This document shows positions 34,065 through 41,976 of a stretch of 64,000 nucleotides of DNA, in pieces. Within the stretch, counting starts at the first letter, position 1, and each line of letters starts with the position of its first letter. The stretch lies in NCBI GenBank assembly GCA_034670145.1, contig JAXMOA010000019.1, positions 1 through 64,000 on the forward strand, given 5' to 3'. The notes under the pieces are model-generated. The model did no database searches, was not told where the DNA came from, and worked only from the letters and a program-made list of their open reading frames with translations. The position numbers were made by a program, and so were the translations under genes. This stretch comes from HXMU1420-2 sp034670145 (GTDB lineage: Bacteria > Pseudomonadota > Alphaproteobacteria > Rhodobacterales > Rhodobacteraceae).

Positions 34065-35017
34065 TTTTCAGCGCTCGGCGCGGGCGGGGTTTCGGCCTGT
34101 GCGTCGGCATCTGCTGCGATCGTTTCAGGCTCTGGATCGGGGGGTGGCAGATCGCCTTTGATCTCTGGCGGCAGGCCCAGCAGCATCCGCAGGATCGTAA
34201 TCAGTTCGCCCCGCATTTTTAGCCGGGGGATGACCCGGTCCAGCATCCCGTGGTCCAGCAGGTATTCGGCGCGCTGGAAGCCTTCGGGCAGTTTTTCGCG
34301 AATTGTCTGTTCGATGACCCGTGGACCGGCGAAACAGATCAATGCGTTAGGCTCTGAGATCTGCACATCCCCCAGCATCGCATAGGATGCGGTGACGCCC
34401 CCGGTTGTTGGGTGGGTCAGGACCACGATGTAAGGCAGGTTCGCCTCTTTGAGCATTTGCACGGCGACAGTTGTGCGGGGCATCTGCATCAAAGACAGAA
34501 TACCCTCTTGCATCCGGGCGCCACCAGCTGCCGAAAACACGACGAGCGGGCGTTTGAGACGAACGGCTTCTTCCACGGCGGCAATCAATGCGTTGCCGAC
34601 ATACATGCCCATGGATCCGGCCATGAACGAAAAGTCCTGCGCGGCGGCGACAATCGGCGTGCGGCCAATCTCTCCGGTTGCGACCAACATGGCCTCGGTT
34701 TCGCCGGTGGCGCGCTGGGCGGCCTTCATCCGGTCGGGATATTTTTTCTGATCTCTGAATTGCAGCGGATCCATCTGCGGTTCGGGCACGTCGACCTCGA
34801 CGAATACGCCGCCATCGAACAAGGATGTGAACCGGTCGCGCGGTGTAATGAGCATATGATGTCCGCAATTGGTGCAGACATTCAGATTATCGCTCAATTC
34901 GCGATGAAACAGCATGGTGCCGCATTCATCACACTTCCTCCACAGATTCTCGGGAGTTTCGCGTCGCGAAAAGATCGAGTTGATCCTCGGCCGAACATAG
35001 TTCGTGATCCAGTTCAT
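34061..35017 (-). CDS. accD: Acetyl-CoA carboxylase carboxyltransferase, beta subunit
   Basis: 318 residues. It transfers CO2 from carboxybiotin to acetyl-CoA to make malonyl-CoA, the first step of fatty-acid synthesis, with AccA. The N-terminal zinc ribbon is CDECGTMLFHRELSDNLNVCTNCGHH (Cys pairs at about 28/31 and 47/50). SAAGGARMQEG and GGVTASYAMLGD are the crotonase-fold motifs. The C-terminal tail is a Pro/Ala/Glu-rich extension. The ATG at 35017 has GGAGAC at about 6 nt; longer open sequence upstream is non-coding. Confidence 0.96.
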   Translation of the reverse strand: MNWITNYVRPRINSIFSRRETPENLWRKCDECGTMLFHRELSDNLNVCTNCGHHMLITPRDRFTSLFDGGVFVEVDVPEPQMDPLQFRDQKKYPDRMKAAQRATGETEAMLVATGEIGRTPIVAAAQDFSFMAGSMGMYVGNALIAAVEEAVRLKRPLVVFSAAGGARMQEGILSLMQMPRTTVAVQMLKEANLPYIVVLTHPTTGGVTASYAMLGDVQISEPNALICFAGPRVIEQTIREKLPEGFQRAEYLLDHGMLDRVIPRLKMRGELITILRMLLGLPPEIKGDLPPPDPEPETIAADADAQAETPPAPSAEK

Positions 35018-35081
35018 CGAGTCGTCTCCAGTGGACCTGTGGTTGAAGGGATCAGATAAGACGCCACAACAAAGATTGCAA

Positions 35082-35981
35082 TCAACGCCGAATGGCCAAA
35101 CGCGCCGCCAGCCAGAATACAATGGACATTGCAAAGTCCACGTGCATCCAGGTGCGCAGCAATTCTGTGTCTGACATCGGGATTGGTGTGACATACAAGG
35201 CCAGCCCGTTCAGGCTGTCTGGTAGCGACACCAGCAGGAGCGCGGAGGCGTTGTTCGCCAGGTGTACGGCGATGGCCGGGCCGAGGGTGCCGGCCCGCGC
35301 GGTCAGATCCGCCATAAGCAGCCCGAACATACCGGCCCAGAGCGCGATCAACACGGCGTTGTCCCCCGCCTGCCCCGGGAGATAATGCCCGGCGGCAAAC
35401 AGGGCCGACGGCAAAACCATCCAGATCCAGGGGCTTGGGTAGCGGGCTGCCAGCTGTTGTTGGATATATCCGCGGAACAGCACCTCTTCGGAGGCGGACT
35501 GGATGATCACGCCCAGCAAACCGAACGGCAGCAACAGCAGCCATTTTTGAACGGGTAGATTGGAAACCAGGTCCAACCCCATGTTGTAGGGAGGCAGGAG
35601 CAACAAGGCGGCTGCAATGGCGGTCAAAATGCCGACGACCCGCAAAAACTGTGTCAGGCCCAATTGGAAGGGGCCGGTCAAGCTTTGAACGCCACGATCA
35701 TGCAGGACGCGCACAACCAGAATGACCGCGACGATCAGGAGGCCAAAACTGTACAATGTGACCAGCATGGACCCGGGCGTCGACCCTGGCTGGGCGGCTC
35801 CGTTTGCGTCGACGTTGTGGATGTCAGGGGCAAGCCGGCTCAGTATTCCCAGTAGAACGGTATTGAGGGCAATCACGATAAACGCCGCCAGAATCAGCCC
35901 CGCGAACAGGCGCCACAATTCGGCGCGGTTCTGGACAGCTGTCAGCAAATGGTCCTGGGCGGAGTATCTGGAATGGCGCAT
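35082..35981 (-). CDS. CPBP-family intramembrane metalloprotease
   Basis: 299 residues with about eight membrane segments. The CPBP (CAAX protease / bacteriocin-processing) motifs are intact: SASEEVLFRGYIQQQL (E-E-x-x-x-R), FAAGHYLPGQ (His) and HLANNASALL (His/Asn). Such proteins cleave prenylated or other membrane peptides; the substrate here is not known. It lies 64 nt upstream of accD on the same strand and divergent from ilvD. Confidence 0.87.
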   Translation of the reverse strand: MRHSRYSAQDHLLTAVQNRAELWRLFAGLILAAFIVIALNTVLLGILSRLAPDIHNVDANGAAQPGSTPGSMLVTLYSFGLLIVAVILVVRVLHDRGVQSLTGPFQLGLTQFLRVVGILTAIAAALLLLPPYNMGLDLVSNLPVQKWLLLLPFGLLGVIIQSASEEVLFRGYIQQQLAARYPSPWIWMVLPSALFAAGHYLPGQAGDNAVLIALWAGMFGLLMADLTARAGTLGPAIAVHLANNASALLLVSLPDSLNGLALYVTPIPMSDTELLRTWMHVDFAMSIVFWLAARLAIRR

Positions 35982-36098
35982 ACGCTTTGACTATTGCCTG
36001 AAAGCACGAATGGCGAGCCTGTTCTGCATGTGATCACTCTTGTCCCCAAACGATGCGCTGGGTATTGCCAAGAGAGCAATCTTTTCGGGAGGCCAGCA

Positions 36099-37862
36099 AT
36101 GCTAAAGCGCCAGTTCGACAAATCCAAACTGCCCAGCCGTCATGTTACCGAAGGGCCCGAGCGGGCTCCGCATCGGTCCTACTATTATGCGATGGGCATG
36201 AGTGAGGAAGAAATTCACCAGCCATTGGTCGGCGTCGCCACATGCTGGAACGAGGCCGCGCCTTGCAACATCTCGTTGAACCGTCAGGCCCAGGCCGTAA
36301 AGCTGGGCGTCAAGGCGGCCAATGGCACCCCGCGGGAGTTCACCACCATCACCGTCACAGACGGTATCGCGATGGGTCACGAAGGCATGCGGTCATCGCT
36401 GGCATCGCGCGAGGCGATTGCTGACACTGTCGAACTGACCATGCGTGGACATTGCTATGACGCGGTTGTCGGATTGGCGGGGTGCGATAAATCTCTGCCC
36501 GGTATGATGATGGCGATGGTTCGGCTGAATGTGCCTTCGGTATTTATTTATGGTGGGTCCATCCTGCCGGGCAAAGCACCCCAGGTCGAAGAGATTCCCG
36601 AAGATTTCCGCACCCGCGATCTGACCGTTCAGGACATGTTCGAAGCGGTCGGGCGGCATCAGAACGACGAACTGTCGGACGCAGCGCTGGATATGCTGGA
36701 GCGGGTTGCCTGCCCATCCGCCGGGGCCTGCGGTGGCCAGTTCACGGCCAACACGATGGCCTGTGTCTCTGAGGCTATCGGCCTGGCGCTGATGAACTCT
36801 TCGGGTATGCCTGCCCCTTACGAGAGCCGCGATCAGTTTGCCGAGGCATCCGGCCAGGCGGTCATGAACCTGATTGAACGCAACATTCGTGCGCGTGACG
36901 TGGTGACCCGCAAGTCGCTGGAAAATGCCGCCCGTGTTGTGGCCTGTACCGGCGGATCGACCAATGCCGGCCTGCACCTGCCCGCTATCGCGCATGAGGC
37001 CGGGATCGAATTCTACCTGGATGATGTATGCGAAATTTTCCGCGACACGCCCTATTTCGTTGACCTCAAGCCAGGCGGTCAGTTTGTGGCCAAGGACCTG
37101 TATGACGCGGGTGGCATCCCGGTTGTCATGAAGGAATTGCGCAAAGCGGGCCTTATTCACGAAGACTGCATGACGGCCACGGGTCGCAGCATCGGCGAGG
37201 AATTGGACCAGATCAGCCGCGAAGCGGATGGGCGTGTGATTTACCCCATTGACGCGCCTCTGACCAAGAGCGGTGGTGTTGTCGGGTTGAAGGGCAATCT
37301 GGCCCCTGAAGGTGCGATTGTTAAGGTTGCCGGGATTGAAACGCAGCATCAGACCTTTACCGGTCCTGCCCGTGTGTTTGAATGCGAGGAAGACGCCTTT
37401 GCCGCTGTCAAAAGCCGCGAATACGAAGAAGGCGAAGTGATTGTCATCCGCAACGAAGGCCCCGCAGGTGGACCTGGGATGCGCGAAATGCTGTCGACGA
37501 CGGCTGCGCTGAGTGGTCAGGGCATGGGCAAAAAGGTGGCTCTGATCACAGACGGGCGCTTTTCCGGTGCGACGCGCGGTTTCTGTGTCGGTCATGTCGG
37601 CCCCGAGGCCGCGCATGGTGGCCCAATTGCATTGATCCAGAACGGCGATGTCATCACCATTGATGCCGTCAAAGGCGAGATCACGGTCGCGCTGAGCGAT
37701 GAAGAGCTTGCGGCACGCAAGGAAAACTGGGCGGGTCCGCGCGAAACGATCTATGCCTCTGGCGCGCTTTGGAAATACGCCAAGCTGGTTGGTTCCACCT
37801 ATAAGGGCGCGGTCACGCATCCGGGCGGTGGCGAAGAAAAGCACTGCTACGCCGACCTGTGA
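36099..37862 (+). CDS. ilvD: Dihydroxy-acid dehydratase
   Basis: 587 residues. It dehydrates 2,3-dihydroxy-isovalerate and -3-methylvalerate in valine, leucine and isoleucine synthesis. Iron-sulfur and metal ligands are present: TCWNEAAPCN, GLAGCDKSLPG and CPSAGACGGQFTANTM; GRFSGATRGFCVGHVGPEA near the C-terminus is the usual family end. The ATG at 36099 has GGGAGG upstream at 6-7 nt. In-frame sequence before it is untranslated leader. It is a single gene, followed by a strong hairpin. Confidence 0.96.
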   Translation: MLKRQFDKSKLPSRHVTEGPERAPHRSYYYAMGMSEEEIHQPLVGVATCWNEAAPCNISLNRQAQAVKLGVKAANGTPREFTTITVTDGIAMGHEGMRSSLASREAIADTVELTMRGHCYDAVVGLAGCDKSLPGMMMAMVRLNVPSVFIYGGSILPGKAPQVEEIPEDFRTRDLTVQDMFEAVGRHQNDELSDAALDMLERVACPSAGACGGQFTANTMACVSEAIGLALMNSSGMPAPYESRDQFAEASGQAVMNLIERNIRARDVVTRKSLENAARVVACTGGSTNAGLHLPAIAHEAGIEFYLDDVCEIFRDTPYFVDLKPGGQFVAKDLYDAGGIPVVMKELRKAGLIHEDCMTATGRSIGEELDQISREADGRVIYPIDAPLTKSGGVVGLKGNLAPEGAIVKVAGIETQHQTFTGPARVFECEEDAFAAVKSREYEEGEVIVIRNEGPAGGPGMREMLSTTAALSGQGMGKKVALITDGRFSGATRGFCVGHVGPEAAHGGPIALIQNGDVITIDAVKGEITVALSDEELAARKENWAGPRETIYASGALWKYAKLVGSTYKGAVTHPGGGEEKHCYADL

Positions 37863-37872
37863 TTTTAACACA

Positions 37873-37911
37873 TTGCCCTGCCCTTGCGCCAAAGCGCCGG
37901 GGGCAGGGCAA
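37873..37911 (+). terminator. GC-rich hairpin after ilvD
   Basis: TTGCCCTGCCC at 37873-37883 pairs with GGGCAGGGCAA at 37901-37911 (11 bp, perfect). It lies 11 nt after the ilvD stop. No T-run follows, only scattered T, so it may end transcription weakly or act as an mRNA 3' stabiliser. Confidence 0.55.
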
Positions 37912-38029
37912 ATGCGGTGTTTGTCCACTGCGATATCGGATATTTCATCCGCCTTTAGTTGACCGAAAGAAATTCGTTCCATACCGTTGAAGCGGACCAA
38001 CGGCGGACAAATCGCGGTGGCCAAGAGAG

Positions 38030-38791
38030 ATGAGCAGCATACTCGACGTCATATACAACACCCGCAACCTGAGACGGTGGCGGCGGGCAGCCCAAGAGGC
38101 GCAGGCGGCGTCGCTGGACACTCTGCGCCAACAGCGCACGCATGCGCGGCGGCTGCGCAGCCAATTGGACCGTTTGATCCATGTCGCTGACGGGCGTCTG
38201 GCGCTGCCGGCAATCGGGTCCAGTTCTTTTGCCAAGCCACATGGCACCGACTGGTCCTGGCGGCCCGAGCTGTGGCGTGGTCCGTTGCCCAGTCCGGGCA
38301 TGTCATCGGTCCAGAGCAAGTCCCGTTTGGGCAATGAGGTGACCCTGTATCACGATTGTGAGCACTCGGAGATTACCCTGCGCCAATTGCGCAACCAGCG
38401 CGAAGAGGATCTGGCTCCTTTTGGGTTGCGACTGGACGTGTTCCAGTTTCACGGATCATTCCTGTCTTTGGTCGTTGAGCTGCCAAAGGAGGCGATCGAG
38501 GGGCTGCAAAAACGTCATCTGATCCGGGTCAACACAATTGTAGAGACGGAAAAGCCGCTTGAAATCTTTGCCCGTCTCAACATCAAGCACGGGCCCAACA
38601 CCGAGCAAATGGTTCGCGAGTTGCCGTTGTTTGAGGATGACGTGAACGTGGAATTCGACCTGGCCTATTCACGGCTCAACGAAAAGCGCGTTGAAAACGC
38701 CTGGCTCGATTTGATTTTTGAAGGGCCCGAGATGAACCAGGTGGTTATTCGGGATTTGACTTTTGCCCGGTCTCCGAGGGCTGAACTGTGA
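38030..38791 (+). CDS. Conserved Rhodobacteraceae protein (DUF6478)
   Basis: 253 residues. A basic N-terminal helix region (RNLRRWRRAAQEAQAASLDTLRQQRTHARRLRSQLDRL) is followed by a beta-rich domain with HGTDWSWRPELWRGPL, EDLAPFGLRLDVFQFHGSFLSLVVELP and FEGPEMNQVVIRDLTF. I recall this as a family restricted to Rhodobacteraceae, listed as DUF6478, with no function known. AGAGAG precedes the ATG. The next gene starts 10 nt after its stop, so the two are likely an operon. Confidence 0.78.
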   Translation: MSSILDVIYNTRNLRRWRRAAQEAQAASLDTLRQQRTHARRLRSQLDRLIHVADGRLALPAIGSSSFAKPHGTDWSWRPELWRGPLPSPGMSSVQSKSRLGNEVTLYHDCEHSEITLRQLRNQREEDLAPFGLRLDVFQFHGSFLSLVVELPKEAIEGLQKRHLIRVNTIVETEKPLEIFARLNIKHGPNTEQMVRELPLFEDDVNVEFDLAYSRLNEKRVENAWLDLIFEGPEMNQVVIRDLTFARSPRAEL

Positions 38792-38801
38792 TGGATGCGA
38801 C

Positions 38802-39179
38802 ATGAGCGAACTACAAGTCACCAAGATCCGGTTTCGGAATTCGGTTTGGGAAGGACTGGTTCGGGGTGCCGGGAGCTCTGGTGCCCAGCCCAACATTCGG
38901 GTCACCCATCAGGACCGGCCGGTTGACGGCGTATCGCTGGCGGAACAGCCGGACAATGACGGCTGGCTATTGCGGTTTAAGGTGCCGCAGGATGCGATTG
39001 CGGATGGCGTGCAAACGTTTCTTATCTGTGATGGCTCGGACGACTCTCGGCTGGCTGATTTCACACTGATCGCAGGCGAGGCTGTGGCGGATGATATCCG
39101 CGCCGAAGTGGAGCTGTTGCGCGCCGAGCTGGATATGCTCAAGCGTGCGTTTCGGCGGCATTGTCTGGAAACCGGCTGA
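38802..39179 (+). CDS. Hypothetical protein with C-terminal coiled coil
   Basis: 125 residues from the ATG at 38802. A beta-rich domain (about 5-90; VTKIRFRNSVWEGLV, WLLRFKVPQDAIADGVQTFLI) is followed by a short acidic coiled coil (about 95-120; RAEVELLRAELDMLKRAF). The N-terminal phrase resembles part of the neighbouring upstream protein's theme but not its sequence. The two genes may act together. No family name known to me. Confidence 0.65.
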   Translation: MSELQVTKIRFRNSVWEGLVRGAGSSGAQPNIRVTHQDRPVDGVSLAEQPDNDGWLLRFKVPQDAIADGVQTFLICDGSDDSRLADFTLIAGEAVADDIRAEVELLRAELDMLKRAFRRHCLETG

Positions 39180-39186
39180 GACGGGG

Positions 39187-40746
39187 TTAGCGCAACCAGA
39201 CTTCGACGCGTCGGTTCACCTGTCGGCCCCAATCGGTGTCATCGCAGGCCATTGGCATTGCTTCGCCGAATGCAGCGATGCCGATGGCCCGGTCGGCTGA
39301 GGATGCTGTTTCAGCCCGATCCAGAACCGCATCCCGAACGGCGCGCGCACGCGCTTCGGAGATGCGCAGGTTTCCGGATGCGGCGCCTTCTCCGTCGCTG
39401 AAGCCGACAAACAAGATCTCGCGGGCGCCGAAAACGCCGGACTCCAGCTCGCGGGTGAATTGCGCGACGTTGGAGCGGGATTGCGCGTCAAGGCGCGATG
39501 ATCCGGTTTCAAACCGGAAAGACAGCGTCAAACGGCGCATGGGGCGCAGGGTTTTGACCATGTTTTGCAGTGTTTCCAAACCCACCTCGGGCCCCGAGGC
39601 GGCGATGGCGTTGGCCAGTCTGTCGCCTTGCAGGCGCACGGGCACCTCTTCGGGGACCTGATCAACGAACCCGGACCGTCTGATCACAATCTGTGCGGCT
39701 GGCCCCCGGGTATAGCCCAGAAAGGCGCGGGCCAATTTTGGCAAACGGCGCGCGGGCAGGTACAGAAACATCGGAGAGTTCAGCGGATAGTCCTCTGTCT
39801 TGATCGACAGTCGGCTGGCCGCGAGGGTGAAGCCGCAAGCGCCGGTCAGCGTCAGAACCCGGGCCGTGCCGGTTTCTGCATAGCTGGCAATGCCGATGGC
39901 AAAAGGATCGGTTGCGACGGCGCGGGACAAATCGCTGCTCAACGTATGGCGTTGAATATTGGGGGCAAAGCTGCGACCGGCGACTTTGATCAACCGATCC
40001 TCTACCGCCTGAGCCAGGCCGAAACCGGAATCTGGCAAGTGCAGATCAATCGGAGCATCCGGGCCGCCCAGGTCGGACCAGTTGGTAACCTCTCCGGCAA
40101 ACACCCGTGCCAGATCCAGCGTGGAAATTGTGCGGATCGGATTGTCGGGGGCAACGACCGCCACCATGGCATCCAAAGCCAGCACGTGACTGCGGTTGGG
40201 ATCGGTCAGATCGCCCATACCCGCCTCTTTGGCCAGCCGCCGCTCTTGTGGGCGCACTTCGCGCAGGGCCATCACAATATCGGCTTCGTTCGCCAGGAGA
40301 TCTGCGAAGCCTTCGTCTGTGTTGCTGACATGGAAATAGAACCGCGCCAGCGTTTTGTCGGTATCGCCCGACGTGAGTTCATAGACGAAATTGTCGCCTT
40401 CTGTTTGCTCGCGTCGTGTTCGGTATCCATTGCGCAGGGCGAAGCCTTCGATGAGGGCGGGCACCAGCACCTCGGCCATGGCGGAAGAGCCGGAGAAGGC
40501 GACCTCGGCCACATAGGAAGACAGGTTCGGACAGCCCGGGCCCTCGCAGTTCACGCCGGAACCGTCGACCGTCAGTTCGCCAAATTTTGTATCAACGCGA
40601 TAAAACTCTCCGTCGAACCCCAGCAAGGTTCCCGAGATTTCTACGGCCCCATCCGTCGAGGTCAGCGTGACGTCCTGCGCCACGGCTTCTGAACATACAA
40701 AAACGAAAGAAAGTGCGGCGCAAAACGCCGCACATCGAAAAATCAT
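39187..40746 (-). CDS. PstS-like substrate-binding domain fused to an OmpA domain
   Basis: 519 residues. A Sec signal (about 1-23) is followed by a PstS-like periplasmic phosphate-binding fold (about 75-340: VAFSGSSAMAEVLVPALIEGF, ANEADIVMALREV, TNWSDLGGPDAPIDLHLPDSGFG, LNSPMFLYLPARRL) and then an OmpA peptidoglycan-binding domain (about 395-519: RFETGSSRLDAQSRSNVAQF, FVGFSDGEGAASGNL, VNRRVEVWLR). It presumably tethers a ligand-binding domain to peptidoglycan. Phosphate or another anion may be the ligand; no ABC permease lies nearby. The gene after it in this direction lies on the other strand, convergent, 7 nt away. Confidence 0.82.
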   Translation of the reverse strand: MIFRCAAFCAALSFVFVCSEAVAQDVTLTSTDGAVEISGTLLGFDGEFYRVDTKFGELTVDGSGVNCEGPGCPNLSSYVAEVAFSGSSAMAEVLVPALIEGFALRNGYRTRREQTEGDNFVYELTSGDTDKTLARFYFHVSNTDEGFADLLANEADIVMALREVRPQERRLAKEAGMGDLTDPNRSHVLALDAMVAVVAPDNPIRTISTLDLARVFAGEVTNWSDLGGPDAPIDLHLPDSGFGLAQAVEDRLIKVAGRSFAPNIQRHTLSSDLSRAVATDPFAIGIASYAETGTARVLTLTGACGFTLAASRLSIKTEDYPLNSPMFLYLPARRLPKLARAFLGYTRGPAAQIVIRRSGFVDQVPEEVPVRLQGDRLANAIAASGPEVGLETLQNMVKTLRPMRRLTLSFRFETGSSRLDAQSRSNVAQFTRELESGVFGAREILFVGFSDGEGAASGNLRISEARARAVRDAVLDRAETASSADRAIGIAAFGEAMPMACDDTDWGRQVNRRVEVWLR

Positions 40747-40770
40747 AAATCTGGCCCCGTAATGCGGAAA

Positions 40771-41880
40771 CTACCTTCCCGCGATTTTCAGATTATCCAC
40801 CAGATTATTCAACACCAGAAAGTCACCAATTGCATCACAATCCGGCACCGAGAGGATCAGATCACGGGTTTCAAGCGCCTGGCTGGGGCTGAGGCTGAGG
40901 ACCTGTGCGGATACGTCGCGTCCGCAATTGTTGTTTGTGACCTCTGCCTCGATGCTCAGCGCAACGGTTCCTGCCTCTGAAGCGGCTTTGGTTGGGAAGG
41001 TGTAGACCTCTACAACCTGCGGTGCCAAAGTGTCCGGATCCCCCAGGCGGGTCACAAAACCACCATCGCCGATGACAGCATCAATGCTGGTGCGCGCGCT
41101 GCCGGACCAGACATGCCCCAGATCGCCGTATCCGGCCCCATATTCGCGGGCGTGGATTTGGAAACCGCTCAGCCCCGACCATTGCAGCGCAATCCGGTCA
41201 TAATCCGCAAGATCCGGAACATGGGCCTGAGCCACCGCGCCCTTCCCGTTGGCAAAGGCCAGAACGAAGATCGCATGTTCGTTCAACACAGGCACGGCCA
41301 CCGACAGATTGCCCATGTCATCCGTCACATCCGTGAACATCATGCCATTGTGGTGCACCGTGACGCGTTCGTTTTTGTAACACGGCGCGATGACGGTCAG
41401 GCGCGCCATTGCGGCCTGAACCTCGGTCGCCTGAGCGATGACCGAACACCCCAATTGAGGTGTGGACGGGTCATTGGGTGCAGACGGCAGATCGCTGGGC
41501 GTCATCAGGGTTGCCGTGCGCGGTGTCACCTCGTCCGGGAGCGCTCTGGGCAGAACCGGGTCTGGTGTTGCGGCCGTCAGGGTGACCTCGTCCAACGAGA
41601 TCATCCCGTTTTTGGTCACCTCTGGTTCTGCCGGGAGTTCCGGTGCGGTCACAGCGGCAATTTCGGAGTCCGACTGCGGCGCGACTGGAGGCGCGACCTG
41701 TGGCGCTACGGTTTCTGGCACGGGCGCCAGTGTAGCGATCTGCATTGTCTCTACGGCCACGGGCTGCAAGCTCGGGGCCTGTGCCTGAGGCACATCCCGT
41801 CCGTGTTGCATGAAGAACCCGACGCCCAGTGCGCAGGCCAGCGTACCGCCAGCCATCAGATACTTTCTGATCTTTTCCAT
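40771..41880 (-). CDS. Conserved membrane-anchored protein, unknown function (next to secA)
   Basis: 369 residues. One N-terminal membrane anchor (about 7-25, YLMAGGTLACALGVGFFMQ) leads to a long Pro/Ala/Glu-rich linker (about 30-140) and a folded C-terminal half (about 145-369) with cysteines (GCSVIAQ, APCYKNERVTVHHNG, NNNCGRDV, PDCDAIGD) that could form periplasmic disulfides. In Rhodobacteraceae it lies beside secA and is sometimes labelled translocase, but I see nothing that supports such activity. It lies 24 nt before the PstS/OmpA gene on the same strand, a likely shared transcript. Confidence 0.72.
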   Translation of the reverse strand: MEKIRKYLMAGGTLACALGVGFFMQHGRDVPQAQAPSLQPVAVETMQIATLAPVPETVAPQVAPPVAPQSDSEIAAVTAPELPAEPEVTKNGMISLDEVTLTAATPDPVLPRALPDEVTPRTATLMTPSDLPSAPNDPSTPQLGCSVIAQATEVQAAMARLTVIAPCYKNERVTVHHNGMMFTDVTDDMGNLSVAVPVLNEHAIFVLAFANGKGAVAQAHVPDLADYDRIALQWSGLSGFQIHAREYGAGYGDLGHVWSGSARTSIDAVIGDGGFVTRLGDPDTLAPQVVEVYTFPTKAASEAGTVALSIEAEVTNNNCGRDVSAQVLSLSPSQALETRDLILSVPDCDAIGDFLVLNNLVDNLKIAGR

Positions 41881-41976
41881 TTCACCCTCCGCAAAGAATT
41901 TGCGTCGGGTTCAGGGATGCCGGTCAAACAGGGCCAGTTTGTGGCCCCGTCAGGGAGTCATTCGGGCAATGCAGGA

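Noticed and set aside
36393..38024. Long open frame on the minus strand opposite ilvD (over 500 codons)
   Set aside because: It is the mirror of the GC-rich ilvD reading frame; its translation resembles no protein and it has no ribosome-binding site. ilvD is clear on the other strand.
39565..40692. 375-codon plus-strand frame opposite the PstS/OmpA gene
   Set aside because: Gly/Gln-rich shadow translation without start signals; the minus-strand protein has clear domains.
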